A stretch of DNA of 12,490 bases from Acidobacteriota bacterium (GCA_030609975.1 JAUWSR010000080.1:1-12490); one strand, 5' to 3'; shown: positions 7,401 through 12,490, numbered from the stretch's first letter. Program-made: numbers and translations. The notes: a model not told the origin generated them from the sequence alone.

Positions 7401-7748
7401 GAGGAGAGCTTCTGGGATCATTACGATTGGAACCAGGCGATTTCCGAGGGCATGAGCAGAATAGGTCTGGAATATTCCGGCTCCTATGACTTTGTTGAAA
7501 CCCGGATGTATATATCGATCCACCATGAAGTGGCTCCCACGCGGGAAACGTTAGGCTGTGCAGACTGTCACAGCCAGAGTGCCGTAACCTGTAGACGTTG
7601 TCACGGGCAGGAGATGGGAGAGGAACTCCCGGCCCATGCTTACAGGATTTATCCCGATGCCCAGAAACGGATGGATTTTCAAAAACTCGGATATCAGGGT
7701 GACCCGGCATTGGTTGGAGGGCGACTCTACATCAATCCCAAACGCTAA
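4488..7748 (+). CDS. Fusion: HybB/NrfD quinone-interacting membrane protein + pentahaem class III-like cytochrome + octahaem tetrathionate reductase-like cytochrome (14 CXXCH)
   Basis: 1086 residues from the ATG at 4488, chosen for AAGGGG 6 nt upstream; it overlaps the preceding stop by 8 nt. Residues 1 to about 395 are a polytopic HybB/NrfD-family protein (FPWGIWIAVDVACG near the N-terminus, MHQSS and FIESLVASKVFGR later) that oxidises or reduces menaquinone. A charged loop with CTCGEC (C396, C398, C401) follows, then a last helix (420-445) taking the chain to the periplasm. Haem sites start at Cys518, 553, 567, 593 and 610 (class III-like, FTHRTH before the first), then 640, 695, 719, 758, 798, 825, 853 and 1024 (OTR-like), plus a fourteenth at 1035. 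OTR hallmarks are HWTWQG, GFGW...GFDF, DCLVCHDTT, NCGLCHFNSGGG and DVHMGRYNLRC. OTR reduces tetrathionate, nitrite or hydroxylamine in vitro. Here the whole electron path from quinone to terminal domain sits on one chain. Substrate and direction are unknown. Confidence 0.9.
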   Translation: MNSHGTERIRKPLFTPGTYILLTLMGIGFSFGLTRMFAGLSAVTNLDNFFPWGIWIAVDVACGVALAAGGFTTAAFVEIFGKHKFKPLLRPAILTAWLGYAMVAIGLMFDLGRFWNIWRPLFNWQGNSGLFEVAMCVMAYLTVLTIEMSPSFLEGFKERIDQNKAGSKLLQHLEKPLLVIHRAVKVVLPIFILAGVVLSFMHQSSLGTIILIAPTKIHSLWFTPLLPLLFLMSAVMVGFPMVFIESLVASKVFGRISEMHLLEKMAKLVPWFIGLYGLVKFGDLVVRFNSIDFIGNPVYTITFVIEILAGVVLPFFLFTRSWVRRSRSLLFFSSLLVIFGLVLNRINVYLVAYDPPFATSKYFPSIGEIFFTVGMVATIMFLYRIVVTFFPVVQRCTCGECAARYKREEEQRKNALSTPWIRIIQGLALAMLLVFVLFYTFVHKQALAGTSSAFNWANKVTPVKNAPVELSPSPHLFRPEGYANLYMLDNEILNTATDFYEPVRFTHRTHDVVTDGNCGVCHHRFSMSEEDRIGENVKEFHMDFDVRIANAPCGSCHDMEDIYVQKCSTCHWLPGEPDDRNRLGLKGAYHQQCIGCHEGQPNAQRAPVDCLSCHHPYTPDHDALVQLSQDPDIQEVTSSCLSCHDSVGQDILHSAHWTWQGHSPSIRGHEHDVSLGRKTVFNNCSLAMGSDNVTCAQCHIGFGWNDEGFDFTDPQKIDCLVCHDTTQTYRKGKGGLPLESIDLVQVAASVGRPSRSNCGLCHFNSGGGANFKHGDLEPILADAPDDFDVHMGRYNLRCQDCHTTYQHHIAGESLASPAVEGRVQCVQCHGSAPHGISGMLSRHLDDHTRSVGCETCHIPFIAKETPTRVSVDFSRAGQDLAPEYDELGNSTYDKKIGSQKWAKNLIPEYLWYDGTREAHMIGDKIDPSDIVDLNRPLGERIDPSARIYPFKAHTAVQPFDTEQSTLVVLRFEESFWDHYDWNQAISEGMSRIGLEYSGSYDFVETRMYISIHHEVAPTRETLGCADCHSQSAVTCRRCHGQEMGEELPAHAYRIYPDAQKRMDFQKLGYQGDPALVGGRLYINPKR

Positions 7749-7859
7749 TCCCAAGCGCTCGAAATAATGCGATGAGGCGTACCATCCCGGCATTTATAAT
7801 CTGATACGGCAGTGTCGCCCTTATGGATGTATCCTGCGTAAGAAAATAATGGAATCATT

Positions 7860-7887
7860 TTGAGTTTCTCTTCTGGTTTGGTATAGT
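7860..7887 (+). promoter_or_regulatory. Candidate promoter of the thioredoxin-TPR selenoprotein gene
   Basis: TTGAGT (7860-7865; 4 of 6) and TATAGT (7882-7887; 5 of 6) are 16 nt apart. Start of transcription near 7894 would leave a very short leader before the strong ribosome site GGAGGAG (7898-7904) and the ATG at 7908. The 159-nt gap after the cytochrome gene shows no convincing rho-independent terminator, so read-through from the operon is also possible. Confidence 0.45.
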
Positions 7888-7907
7888 TGAAGCGTTCGGA
7901 GGAGCCA

Positions 7908-9215
7908 ATGAAAAAACTGATTCCCATCTTGCTTATCTTGTGTTTTGGAATATTTTTCTGTTCTTCCGGCGAAAAAGATGTCACCGGCGCTGGGATGGCG
8001 GAATTGCTCCCCACTCAGTTTTCAGAACTCGGGTTCACCGCAGTACTTGCCCAGGCACAGCAGAAAAACAAGCATATCCTGGTCGATTTCTTCTCACCCA
8101 CGTGAGGGGGCTGCGTCCAGTTAGACCAGTTGGTCTTTCAAAACAAAGCACTCGGCAGTTTTTTTAACCAAGAATTCATCGCTTTCCGGATCACCCCCAC
8201 TGATGAGGGCTGGAAAAAGATCAGAGAAAAGTTCGAGATCCGCGGTACCCCCACCGTCGTGCTCATTAAGCCCGATGGGGAAGAACTCGACAGGATCAAC
8301 GGCTTCGAGGGGGCTGAAGAATTTGTCGACTCCGTCAAAGAATACCTGGCAGGGAATAACATTCTTGCCACATTTCAAGCTCAGGTGGAGGAAAATCCTG
8401 ACGATGTTGAGGCCAACTTCAATCTGGGAGAGAAATATACCAGCCGCTGGGAAGACGACAAGGCTTACCCTTATTACGCCAAAACCATCGAACTCGATCC
8501 TGAAGACTCCAAGGGTCACAAAACAGAAGCCTCATTACGTATCGCTGTGTACAAGATAGAGTCAAGAGAAAATCCGGACCCGGAACCCCTCAAGCAGTTC
8601 ATCGCCAGCAACAGCAACCAGGAATTCATGTTTGAGTCCTACGCCAGTTTGGCGCGCTATTATCAGATAAAGAAAGAGAATGACACGGTGATGGCCGTCT
8701 GGGAAGAAATATTGGCTAAAATGCCCGACAGTCCCAATGTGATGAACGAGTATGCCCTCAACGTCTTCAGTCTCAAAGATGAGAGCAGATACGATAAGGC
8801 AAAAGCCCAAGCGGAAAAAGCCTTGAGTTCGGGTGACGAAGAGGCCCTCTTCCTGGGATACTACAATCTTATCAGATATCATCGGCTCAAAGAGGACAAT
8901 GAAAGCGCCTTGGCCATGTATGCAGAGGGGCTGCAGAAAGTGCCAACGGAAGCCTTTTTCGGGTATGGATATGCGGCGGTGGCCCTGCAGGAGAAGATGA
9001 CGGGCCACTATGACCGCGGAATAGAAATGGCCAAAAAGGCTATCGAGATCAATGATGGTGTAGCCACTTATTGGGATACTCTGGCCGGGCTCTACTTTGA
9101 GAGGGGGGACCGCGAAGAAGCGATCAAGGCCCAGCAAAAAACACTGGAGTTGATGCCTGGTAACCGAGCCTATCAAATAAAGCTGGATAAATATAAAGGG
9201 GAAGAGAAGAAATAA
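7908..9215 (+). CDS. Exported thioredoxin-fold TPR protein, probable selenoprotein (in-frame TGA = Sec at residue 66, UGGC motif)
   Basis: 435 codons if the TGA at 8103-8105 is read as selenocysteine. GGAGGAG precedes the ATG. Residues 1-20 are a signal peptide (KKLIPILLILCFGIFFC); Cys18 may be lipidated though the lipobox is atypical. Residues about 30-150 are a thioredoxin domain: HILVDFFSPT, then U66-G-G-C69, helix VQLDQLVFQNKALGSFF, strand EFIAFRI, and the cis-Pro loop RGTPTVVLIKPDG with Pro115. The TGA falls exactly on the first cysteine of CxxC, and the frame continues without another stop to 9215. Residues about 150-430 are TPR helices (NPDDVEANFNLGEKY, DGVATYWDTLAGLYFERGD). A role in extracytoplasmic thiol-disulfide exchange is likely. 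Automatic calling would split it into a 65-residue fragment and a 361-residue protein. Alternatives are a nonsense mutation or a sequencing error at one base, but selection at the CxxC position and the hairpin behind it favour Sec. Confidence 0.85.
8106..8144 (+). promoter_or_regulatory. Candidate bacterial SECIS element
   Basis: Just after the in-frame TGA, AGACC (8123-8127) pairs with GGTCT (8132-8136) around a four-base loop AGTT. The loop starts 22 nt after the TGA, within the spacing expected for bacterial SECIS hairpins, and carries G at loop position 2 followed by U, as SelB recognition generally requires. GTT (8120-8122) can extend the stem with AAC (8142-8144) across a bulge. The stem is short, so the call leans on the coding context. 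Confidence 0.6.
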
Positions 9216-9241
9216 GCGAAGGAGATGACCGAATATCTCTT

Positions 9242-9260
9242 GAAGAATGGGCTATTCTTC
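9242..9260. repeat. Hairpin between convergent genes
   Basis: GAAGAAT (9242-9248) and ATTCTTC (9254-9260) are perfect 7-bp arms around GGGCT, extendable by one G-T and one A-T pair. It overlaps the stop codon of the PilZ gene and lies 26 nt after the stop of the thioredoxin-TPR gene. It could act as a weak two-way terminator, but there is no T-run on either side and the stem is AT-rich. Confidence 0.35.
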
Positions 9261-9608
9261 GACAGAGTCCATTTTGAGGACCTTTTTTAGTTTTTCGATG
9301 GCGCCGGCGGGGAGATCGAGGAATTCGAGGGCGACGTCGAAGACGGCATCTGAACCGGGAGGAAGCACCTTTGTCCACACAACACGCACGGTTGCCACAA
9401 TGGAATCTTCTTGTGGCAGACAGAGTTCGATCTCTATCTGCTTCCCTTCTTTTAAATAGGCATTGCTGTAGATCCGCACACCCCCAAGGCTGAAATTCTG
9501 TGTCGGGTGGACTGGTCCTTCTTTCCTGGAAGAACGGTACATAATGGGCACTTCCAACCGCGGATAGCGCCGCCTTTCCTCTTTAACCTGCGGTGTTTTT
9601 TCTGCCAA
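9252..9608 (-). CDS. PilZ-domain protein (c-di-GMP binding)
   Basis: 118 residues, essentially a single PilZ domain. The RxxxR signature is present at Arg13-Arg17 within RRRYPRLEVP, and the second signature (D/N)xSxxG is NFSLGG (Asn38, Ser40, Gly43), so both c-di-GMP contact motifs are intact. The beta-barrel pattern follows (IEIELCLPQ, ATVRVVW, DVALEFLDLP). The start is a TTG at 9608; the frame is closed 24 nt further upstream and no in-frame ATG exists before the RxxxR motif. A weak AGAGA lies a few bases upstream. Single-domain PilZ proteins act as adaptors, often for motility, surface or polysaccharide functions; the partner is not visible here. It is convergent with the selenoprotein gene and has its own promoter. 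Confidence 0.9.
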   Translation of the reverse strand: MAEKTPQVKEERRRYPRLEVPIMYRSSRKEGPVHPTQNFSLGGVRIYSNAYLKEGKQIEIELCLPQEDSIVATVRVVWTKVLPPGSDAVFDVALEFLDLPAGAIEKLKKVLKMDSVEE

Positions 9609-9661
9609 CGTATCTCTTTTGTAAATAGAGAATTATATGTGCATTCTTATGTCGAGTACTT

Positions 9662-9691
9662 ATCATATATGACAAGATCGATTTTTGTCAA
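9662..9691 (-). promoter_or_regulatory. Promoter of the PilZ gene, with overlapping inverted repeat
   Basis: TTGACA (9691-9686) and TATGAT (9667-9662; 5 of 6) are 18 nt apart on the minus strand, about 50 nt before the TTG start. TGACAA (9670-9675) and TTGTCA (9685-9690) form a 6-bp inverted repeat with a 9-nt centre across the spacer and -35, a possible operator. Confidence 0.55.
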
Positions 9692-9765
9692 AGGGTTGCA
9701 CGCGACCATATAAGGAGCGGTCACGATGAAAGAACGCTTGAATCGAGGGAATTTTTTCAAGGAGA

Positions 9766-11154
9766 TCAGTCCATCCCCATCACTGTCTTCAATTCTTCCA
9801 GCAGAACATCAATATCGGTTTCCTGGGTTCGATAGCTGCATATGCAGGCACGCAAGGTCCGGTCTTTGCTGCTGAGGACGAACTCCGAGATCCAGGCCTT
9901 TCCTCGGTTGTAGATGGCATCCAGGACTTCGGAAGTGGTGATCTGTCCGCTTTCTATTTTAGTATGGGTGAAGGTCGCAACCGGGAAAGGCGTATCCACG
10001 ACTATCTTCCATCCGAGAGAAGTGAGCTCCTTTTTTAAATAATCCCCCATATCGACCTGATGGTCCATCAATTTGGCGTAGCCGCCATGGCCGAGTTCTG
10101 CAAATGCCATGAACAACTTGAGGCCTATGAACCGTCTTGACCACTGAACGCTGGTTGTATAGGGTTCGAGCACACCTTCTGTGGAACCCGGCATGTAATC
10201 CGTAGCGATCCGAAATGCCCTCTCACACGGTTCCCGTTGGGCGGAGAAGAACATACCGGCTCCCATGGGAACATTAAGCCACTTGTGGGCATCACAGGTT
10301 ATGGAATCCGCCTTTTCGATGCCCTTCAGGAAGGGCTTCAGTCTTCGGGACAGGATTGCAGCCCCTCCCCAGGCAGCATCCACATGAAACCAGAGCTCGT
10401 AGCGTTGACTCATGGCCGACAGCTCGTCCAATGGATCGATAACACCCGCAGCTGTCGTGCCCGCCGTCCCCGTCACCATTAAGGGGTAGTAACCTTGCTG
10501 CAGGTCATTTTCGATCATCATTTCCAGATGGCCTATGTCCATCTTGTAGTCCTGATCCACAGCAATCCTCCGCAGGCTGCCTCTCCCCATTCCCGTCATG
10601 TGGCTTATCTTTCCAAAGGAGTCGTGGGCCGCTTGAGAAACATAGATAACAGGCTTCTGGACCAGCCCGGCCAGGCCTTTGTCTCCATATTCCGGGAGCT
10701 TCGCAGTCAACGCTGCGACCACGGCAGTGAAATTGGCCTCGGCACCGCCAGTCGTAAAATGGGCTGTTGCTCGTTCCGGGTCCAGCCCGAACTGCCGCAG
10801 GAAGTATCTCAGCAAGTGCTGCTCCATCTCTACCGCGGCCGGGGCATGAGACCAGACAGCGAGGTTGGGATTGAAGGCAGCGGCAAGGATGTCACCCACA
10901 ACGGCGGCCGGCCTGACACTCGGATTGAAATAGCCGAAATAGCGGGGGTGGGTCACCTGCACACTCCATTTCCTCAACATCCCGGCAATGTCCTCGACCA
11001 TGTCGTCGAGATCGACAGGGCCTTGAAAATCATAGGTGCGGGCTAAATGATCGGTGATCTCTTGGGGATTGGCTTTGGTGATGACCCTCCGGTCACTGAT
11101 GTCGCTGTAAAGCCGTTCGACTTCCTGGATCGCGTTCTCATAGATTTTTGTCAT
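9766..11154 (-). CDS. Group II PLP-dependent amino-acid decarboxylase
   Basis: 462 residues; AAGG lies about 7 nt before the ATG. This is the aromatic-amino-acid/glutamate/aspartate decarboxylase family (fold type I). Visible motifs are HPRYFGYFNP (69-78) in the substrate region, TTGGAEANF (134-142) for phosphate binding, HVDAAWGG (257-264) with Asp259 pairing with the pyridine nitrogen, and DAHKW with Lys291 as the Schiff-base lysine. Length and motif order are full and intact. Family members make amines such as tyramine, tryptamine or beta-alanine, or act in amino-acid tolerance. The substrate cannot be assigned from motifs alone, so no gene symbol is given. It follows the small uncharacterised gene on the same strand after a 155-nt gap holding a nested inverted repeat, so it probably has its own control. 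Confidence 0.92.
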   Translation of the reverse strand: MTKIYENAIQEVERLYSDISDRRVITKANPQEITDHLARTYDFQGPVDLDDMVEDIAGMLRKWSVQVTHPRYFGYFNPSVRPAAVVGDILAAAFNPNLAVWSHAPAAVEMEQHLLRYFLRQFGLDPERATAHFTTGGAEANFTAVVAALTAKLPEYGDKGLAGLVQKPVIYVSQAAHDSFGKISHMTGMGRGSLRRIAVDQDYKMDIGHLEMMIENDLQQGYYPLMVTGTAGTTAAGVIDPLDELSAMSQRYELWFHVDAAWGGAAILSRRLKPFLKGIEKADSITCDAHKWLNVPMGAGMFFSAQREPCERAFRIATDYMPGSTEGVLEPYTTSVQWSRRFIGLKLFMAFAELGHGGYAKLMDHQVDMGDYLKKELTSLGWKIVVDTPFPVATFTHTKIESGQITTSEVLDAIYNRGKAWISEFVLSSKDRTLRACICSYRTQETDIDVLLEELKTVMGMD

Positions 11155-11179
11155 TGTAGACCTTCTACGATTACTTTAT

Positions 11180-11213
11180 GCAAGAACCTGTCTCAAGACA
11201 ACCCGATTCTTGC
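11180..11213. repeat. Nested inverted repeat upstream of the decarboxylase
   Basis: Outer arms GCAAGAA (11180-11186) and TTCTTGC (11207-11213) enclose inner arms TGTCT (11189-11193) and AGACA (11196-11200) with a CA centre. All 12 pairs are perfect. It ends 25 nt before the decarboxylase ATG. On the minus strand it overlaps a weak promoter-like pair, TTGTCT and TAAAGT, 17 nt apart. It could be an operator palindrome or a structured 5' leader. Confidence 0.45.
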
Positions 11214-11283
11214 TTCAAGGACCATGCCGTTCTATTTTAAGCATAAGCGGACCTGCCCCTGTAATCTGAGGAATGAGACATAA

Positions 11284-11294
11284 GGGGGGGGGGG
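11284..11294 (+). repeat. G11 homopolymer
   Basis: Eleven consecutive G on the plus strand, followed by AGTGGGG, lie between the small uncharacterised gene (stop at 11310) and the decarboxylase. It is non-coding in both neighbours. Such tracts are prone to slippage and sequencing error, so its length is uncertain. Confidence 0.7.
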
Positions 11295-11309
11295 AGTGGG
11301 GACTGAATC

Positions 11310-11642
11310 TTAATTGAGGCTGGTTTCCCGGCGGATCTTCATCTCCAGGACCCTGGAGGTCACTGCCTTGTCCTGGAATTCGATGCACAGCCCCCGGCCG
11401 GCGATCACGTCCAGGTTGATGGCTGAGCCGCCCCATGTGCAGCCGGGGATCTCCACCCGGGCGGGCGCCAGTCCTTTGCGCTCAAACCATCCTCCGGTCA
11501 CCAGAAAGCTTTTGGGATCTACGACAAAGACCATATAGGTTGAATTTTTCGTGGTGATCTCGATCTGGTCACCGAATCTCAGGGTGTCTCGAAAGATCAT
11601 CTGCGGGAGCGAGGCGCACAGTTTTTTCAGCAGAAAGCCCAT
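11310..11642 (-). CDS. Uncharacterised small protein
   Basis: 110 residues starting MGFLLKKLCASLPQ; GAGGCGAGGA lies just upstream of the ATG at 11642, which supports a real gene. I do not recognise the family. The sequence has no signal peptide, no clear membrane helix and no repeat. Alternating hydrophobic residues (QIEITTKNSTYMVFVV, LCIEF, VLEMKI) suggest a small, mostly beta protein. The most distinctive stretch is GCTWGGSAINLDVIAG at 67-82, with tryptophans at 52 and 70 and cysteines at 9, 68 and 86. It precedes the decarboxylase on the same strand, but a 155-nt gap with a structured repeat argues against tight coupling. Function unknown. Confidence 0.7.
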   Translation of the reverse strand: MGFLLKKLCASLPQMIFRDTLRFGDQIEITTKNSTYMVFVVDPKSFLVTGGWFERKGLAPARVEIPGCTWGGSAINLDVIAGRGLCIEFQDKAVTSRVLEMKIRRETSLN

Positions 11643-11833
11643 CTGATTCCTCGCCTCATTTGTTTTACTACATAGTATTATGTCAAATGGGATGGGAATG
11701 TAAATGGAAAAATGATACTAAATCAAAAATAGGCAGCTCTGGACTAAGATGACTGCCAGGATCAAAGGCCTATCTGAAGAGACCACCACTGGATCACACC
11801 ATTACCGGAACCAGGACACGACTGTATGCAGAC

Positions 11834-11867
11834 TTGACACATTGGCGAGTAAGTAGCAATAATATTG
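11834..11867 (+). promoter_or_regulatory. AbiEi promoter/operator unit 1
   Basis: TTGACA (11834-11839) and AATAAT (11858-11863; 5 of 6) are 18 nt apart. Between them lies GCGAG, followed by AGTAGCAATAA at 11852-11862. The unit matches the one at 11908-11941 at 22 of 34 positions. GGCGAG here also pairs with CTCGCC at 11875-11880. Confidence 0.5.
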
Positions 11868-11907
11868 TCCTCATCTCGCCTCTTCGTCAAAATACCATGG
11901 ATATTAC

Positions 11908-11941
11908 TTGACGTAATTGCGAGATAGTGCTAAATTTATTG
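11908..11941 (+). promoter_or_regulatory. AbiEi promoter/operator unit 2
   Basis: TTGACG (11908-11913) and TAAATT (11931-11936; 4 of 6) are 17 nt apart, with GCGAG in the spacer. It repeats unit 1 at an offset of exactly 74 bp. TTATTGCTACT (11936-11946) is an exact inverted copy of AGTAGCAATAA in unit 1. AbiEi proteins are known to repress their own promoters through repeats, so these are likely operators. Confidence 0.5.
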
Positions 11942-11976
11942 CTACTATATCGATAGATCGTCAAAAGGATCGACCC

Positions 11977-12490
11977 ATGAAGTTGAATGAATTCCTGTCT
12001 CAGCAGGCCGTATTCACGGTAGACGAACTGGACCGTTTTCTATCCAACCGAGGGTCCGGCAAGCCGAATACCCGAAAATCGCTCCTGACCTATTACCTCA
12101 GCCAGGGGCGGATAGTGCGTGTGCGTCGCGGACTGTATGCGACCGTTCCTTTGGGAGCAAATCCGGCATCAAGTCCGGTTGATCCGTATCTCGTGGCGGC
12201 CAAAATGACCGTGGACGCGGTTCTTGCATACCACACGTCTCTGGAGTTTTACGGGAAAGCCTACTCGCTCTATAAGAAGCTACTCTACACATCCGCGAGC
12301 AAATCGCTTCCGCTTAAGTTCCGATCTTTTGAAATCAGGGGCGTGCCCGTGCCGTATCCCCTTCGGGCGAAGAGCGAAGAGATGTTCGGAGTCACTTGCC
12401 ATAAGCGGTCCGGAGTAGAACTCCGGGTAACCAATCTTGAAAGAACCTTCGTCGACGTGCTGAATCGGCCGGACCTGACCGGAAGCTGGG
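11977..12490 (+). CDS. abiEi: AbiEi-type antitoxin / transcriptional regulator (partial, 3' end outside window)
   Basis: 171 codons are open to the right edge. AAGGA lies 7 nt before the ATG at 11977. Residues 1-50 form a winged helix typical of AbiEi antitoxins (FTVDELDRFLSNRG, then LLTYYLSQGRIVRVRRGLYATVP), followed by the C-terminal antitoxin domain (DPYLVAAKMTVDAVLAYHTSLEFYG, and TNLERTFVDVL near the edge). In type IV toxin-antitoxin and phage-abortive systems this protein represses the operon and counters AbiEii, a nucleotidyltransferase toxin encoded just downstream; the expected abiEii would lie outside the window. Solitary AbiEi-like regulators also exist, so a working pair is not shown. 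The two promoter/operator units upstream fit autoregulation. Confidence 0.8.
   Translation, partial: MKLNEFLSQQAVFTVDELDRFLSNRGSGKPNTRKSLLTYYLSQGRIVRVRRGLYATVPLGANPASSPVDPYLVAAKMTVDAVLAYHTSLEFYGKAYSLYKKLLYTSASKSLPLKFRSFEIRGVPVPYPLRAKSEEMFGVTCHKRSGVELRVTNLERTFVDVLNRPDLTGSW

Larger units (their letters stand above)
11643..11976. other. Intergenic region of 334 nt between divergent genes
   Basis: The left end holds a TTGACA (minus, 11686-11681) and a 12-bp palindrome TACTACATAGTA (11666-11677), possible control of the small uncharacterised gene, but no good -10 follows. The right 140 nt carry the duplicated promoter/operator units of the AbiEi-type gene. The stretch 11690-11830 shows no convincing gene or RNA. 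Confidence 0.5.

Noticed and set aside
3563..7748. Hydrogenase-2 operon (hybA-hybB)
   Set aside because: The subunits are HybA- and HybB-like, but there are no large or small NiFe subunits and the HybB part is fused to an OTR-like cytochrome, so the context is not a hydrogenase.
8103..8105. Reading the TGA as a simple stop or as a pseudogene mutation in the thioredoxin-TPR gene
   Set aside because: The codon replaces exactly the first active-site Cys, the frame stays intact for more than 360 further codons with thioredoxin and TPR features, and a SECIS-like hairpin follows. A base error cannot be excluded.
9737..9761. CTTGAA...TTCAAG inverted repeat as the decarboxylase terminator
   Set aside because: The arms are only 6 bp and AT-rich, with a 13-nt loop, and no T-run follows on the minus strand.
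9726..9875. Plus-strand 49-codon reading frame with GGAG 8 nt upstream and a TTGTCA/TATAAG promoter-like pair
   Set aside because: Most of it lies antisense to the 3' end of the decarboxylase gene, its sequence is low in recognisable features, and the cysteine-rich tail is typical of a shadow frame.
10495..11046. Plus-strand reading frame of 183 codons opposite the decarboxylase
   Set aside because: It is antisense to a complete PLP decarboxylase with all motifs, and has no convincing start site or domain.
11284..11309. G-quadruplex or terminator at the poly-G tract
   Set aside because: It is a single uninterrupted run with one further G4, with no stem and no T-run. It is more likely slippage-prone sequence or an assembly artefact.

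Overview
This is a bacterial chromosome window, probably from an anaerobic or facultative Gram-negative-type organism. The phylum cannot be fixed from the sequence. PadR-controlled prefix-domain ABC permeases and periplasmic multihaem cytochromes recall Acidobacteriota, Aminicenantes or Calditrichota-like lineages, but that is inference. Gene density is ordinary and no mobile element or CRISPR array is visible.

Layout. (1) 1-2659, minus: a PadR-type regulator and, 15 bp after it, a large MacB/FtsX-like ABC permease that runs off the left edge. The PadR promoter is flanked by two near-identical small palindromes. (2) 2824-3309, minus: a Fur-family metalloregulator whose promoter sits so close to its ATG that the mRNA is probably leaderless. 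(3) 3563-7748, plus: a divergent two-gene respiratory operon with Fur-box-like sequences in between. The first gene is a Tat-exported four-[4Fe-4S] ferredoxin (HybA type). The second is a 1086-residue fusion of a HybB/NrfD quinone-interacting membrane protein, a five-haem class III-like cytochrome, an octahaem tetrathionate-reductase (OTR) type cytochrome and one extra haem, 14 CXXCH in all. (4) 7908-9215, plus: an exported thioredoxin-TPR protein whose frame is interrupted by a TGA exactly where the first redox-active cysteine belongs (U-G-G-C), followed at the right distance by a SECIS-like hairpin. It is very probably an unannotated selenoprotein. (5) 9252-11642, minus: a PilZ (c-di-GMP) protein, a group II PLP-dependent decarboxylase and a small uncharacterised protein. 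(6) 11977-end, plus: an AbiEi-type antitoxin/regulator, cut by the window edge, behind two similar promoter/operator units 74 bp apart.

How the parts may work together. The HybA-like protein and the HybB-OTR fusion look like one electron-transfer chain: the quinone pool at the membrane module, then the FeS subunit, then the pentahaem relay, then the OTR-like terminal domain in the periplasm. There is no hydrogenase or molybdoenzyme gene here, so the cytochrome itself is the likely catalytic end. The Fur-like gene next door may tie this iron-rich system to iron supply. The exported thioredoxin-like selenoprotein just downstream could keep thiols or haem-binding CXXCH cysteines reduced, but this is inferred from position only.

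The two most unusual items are the candidate selenoprotein and the quinone-module/14-haem cytochrome fusion. In the fusion, the residue where I remember OTR carrying its haem-ligating lysine appears to be asparagine.
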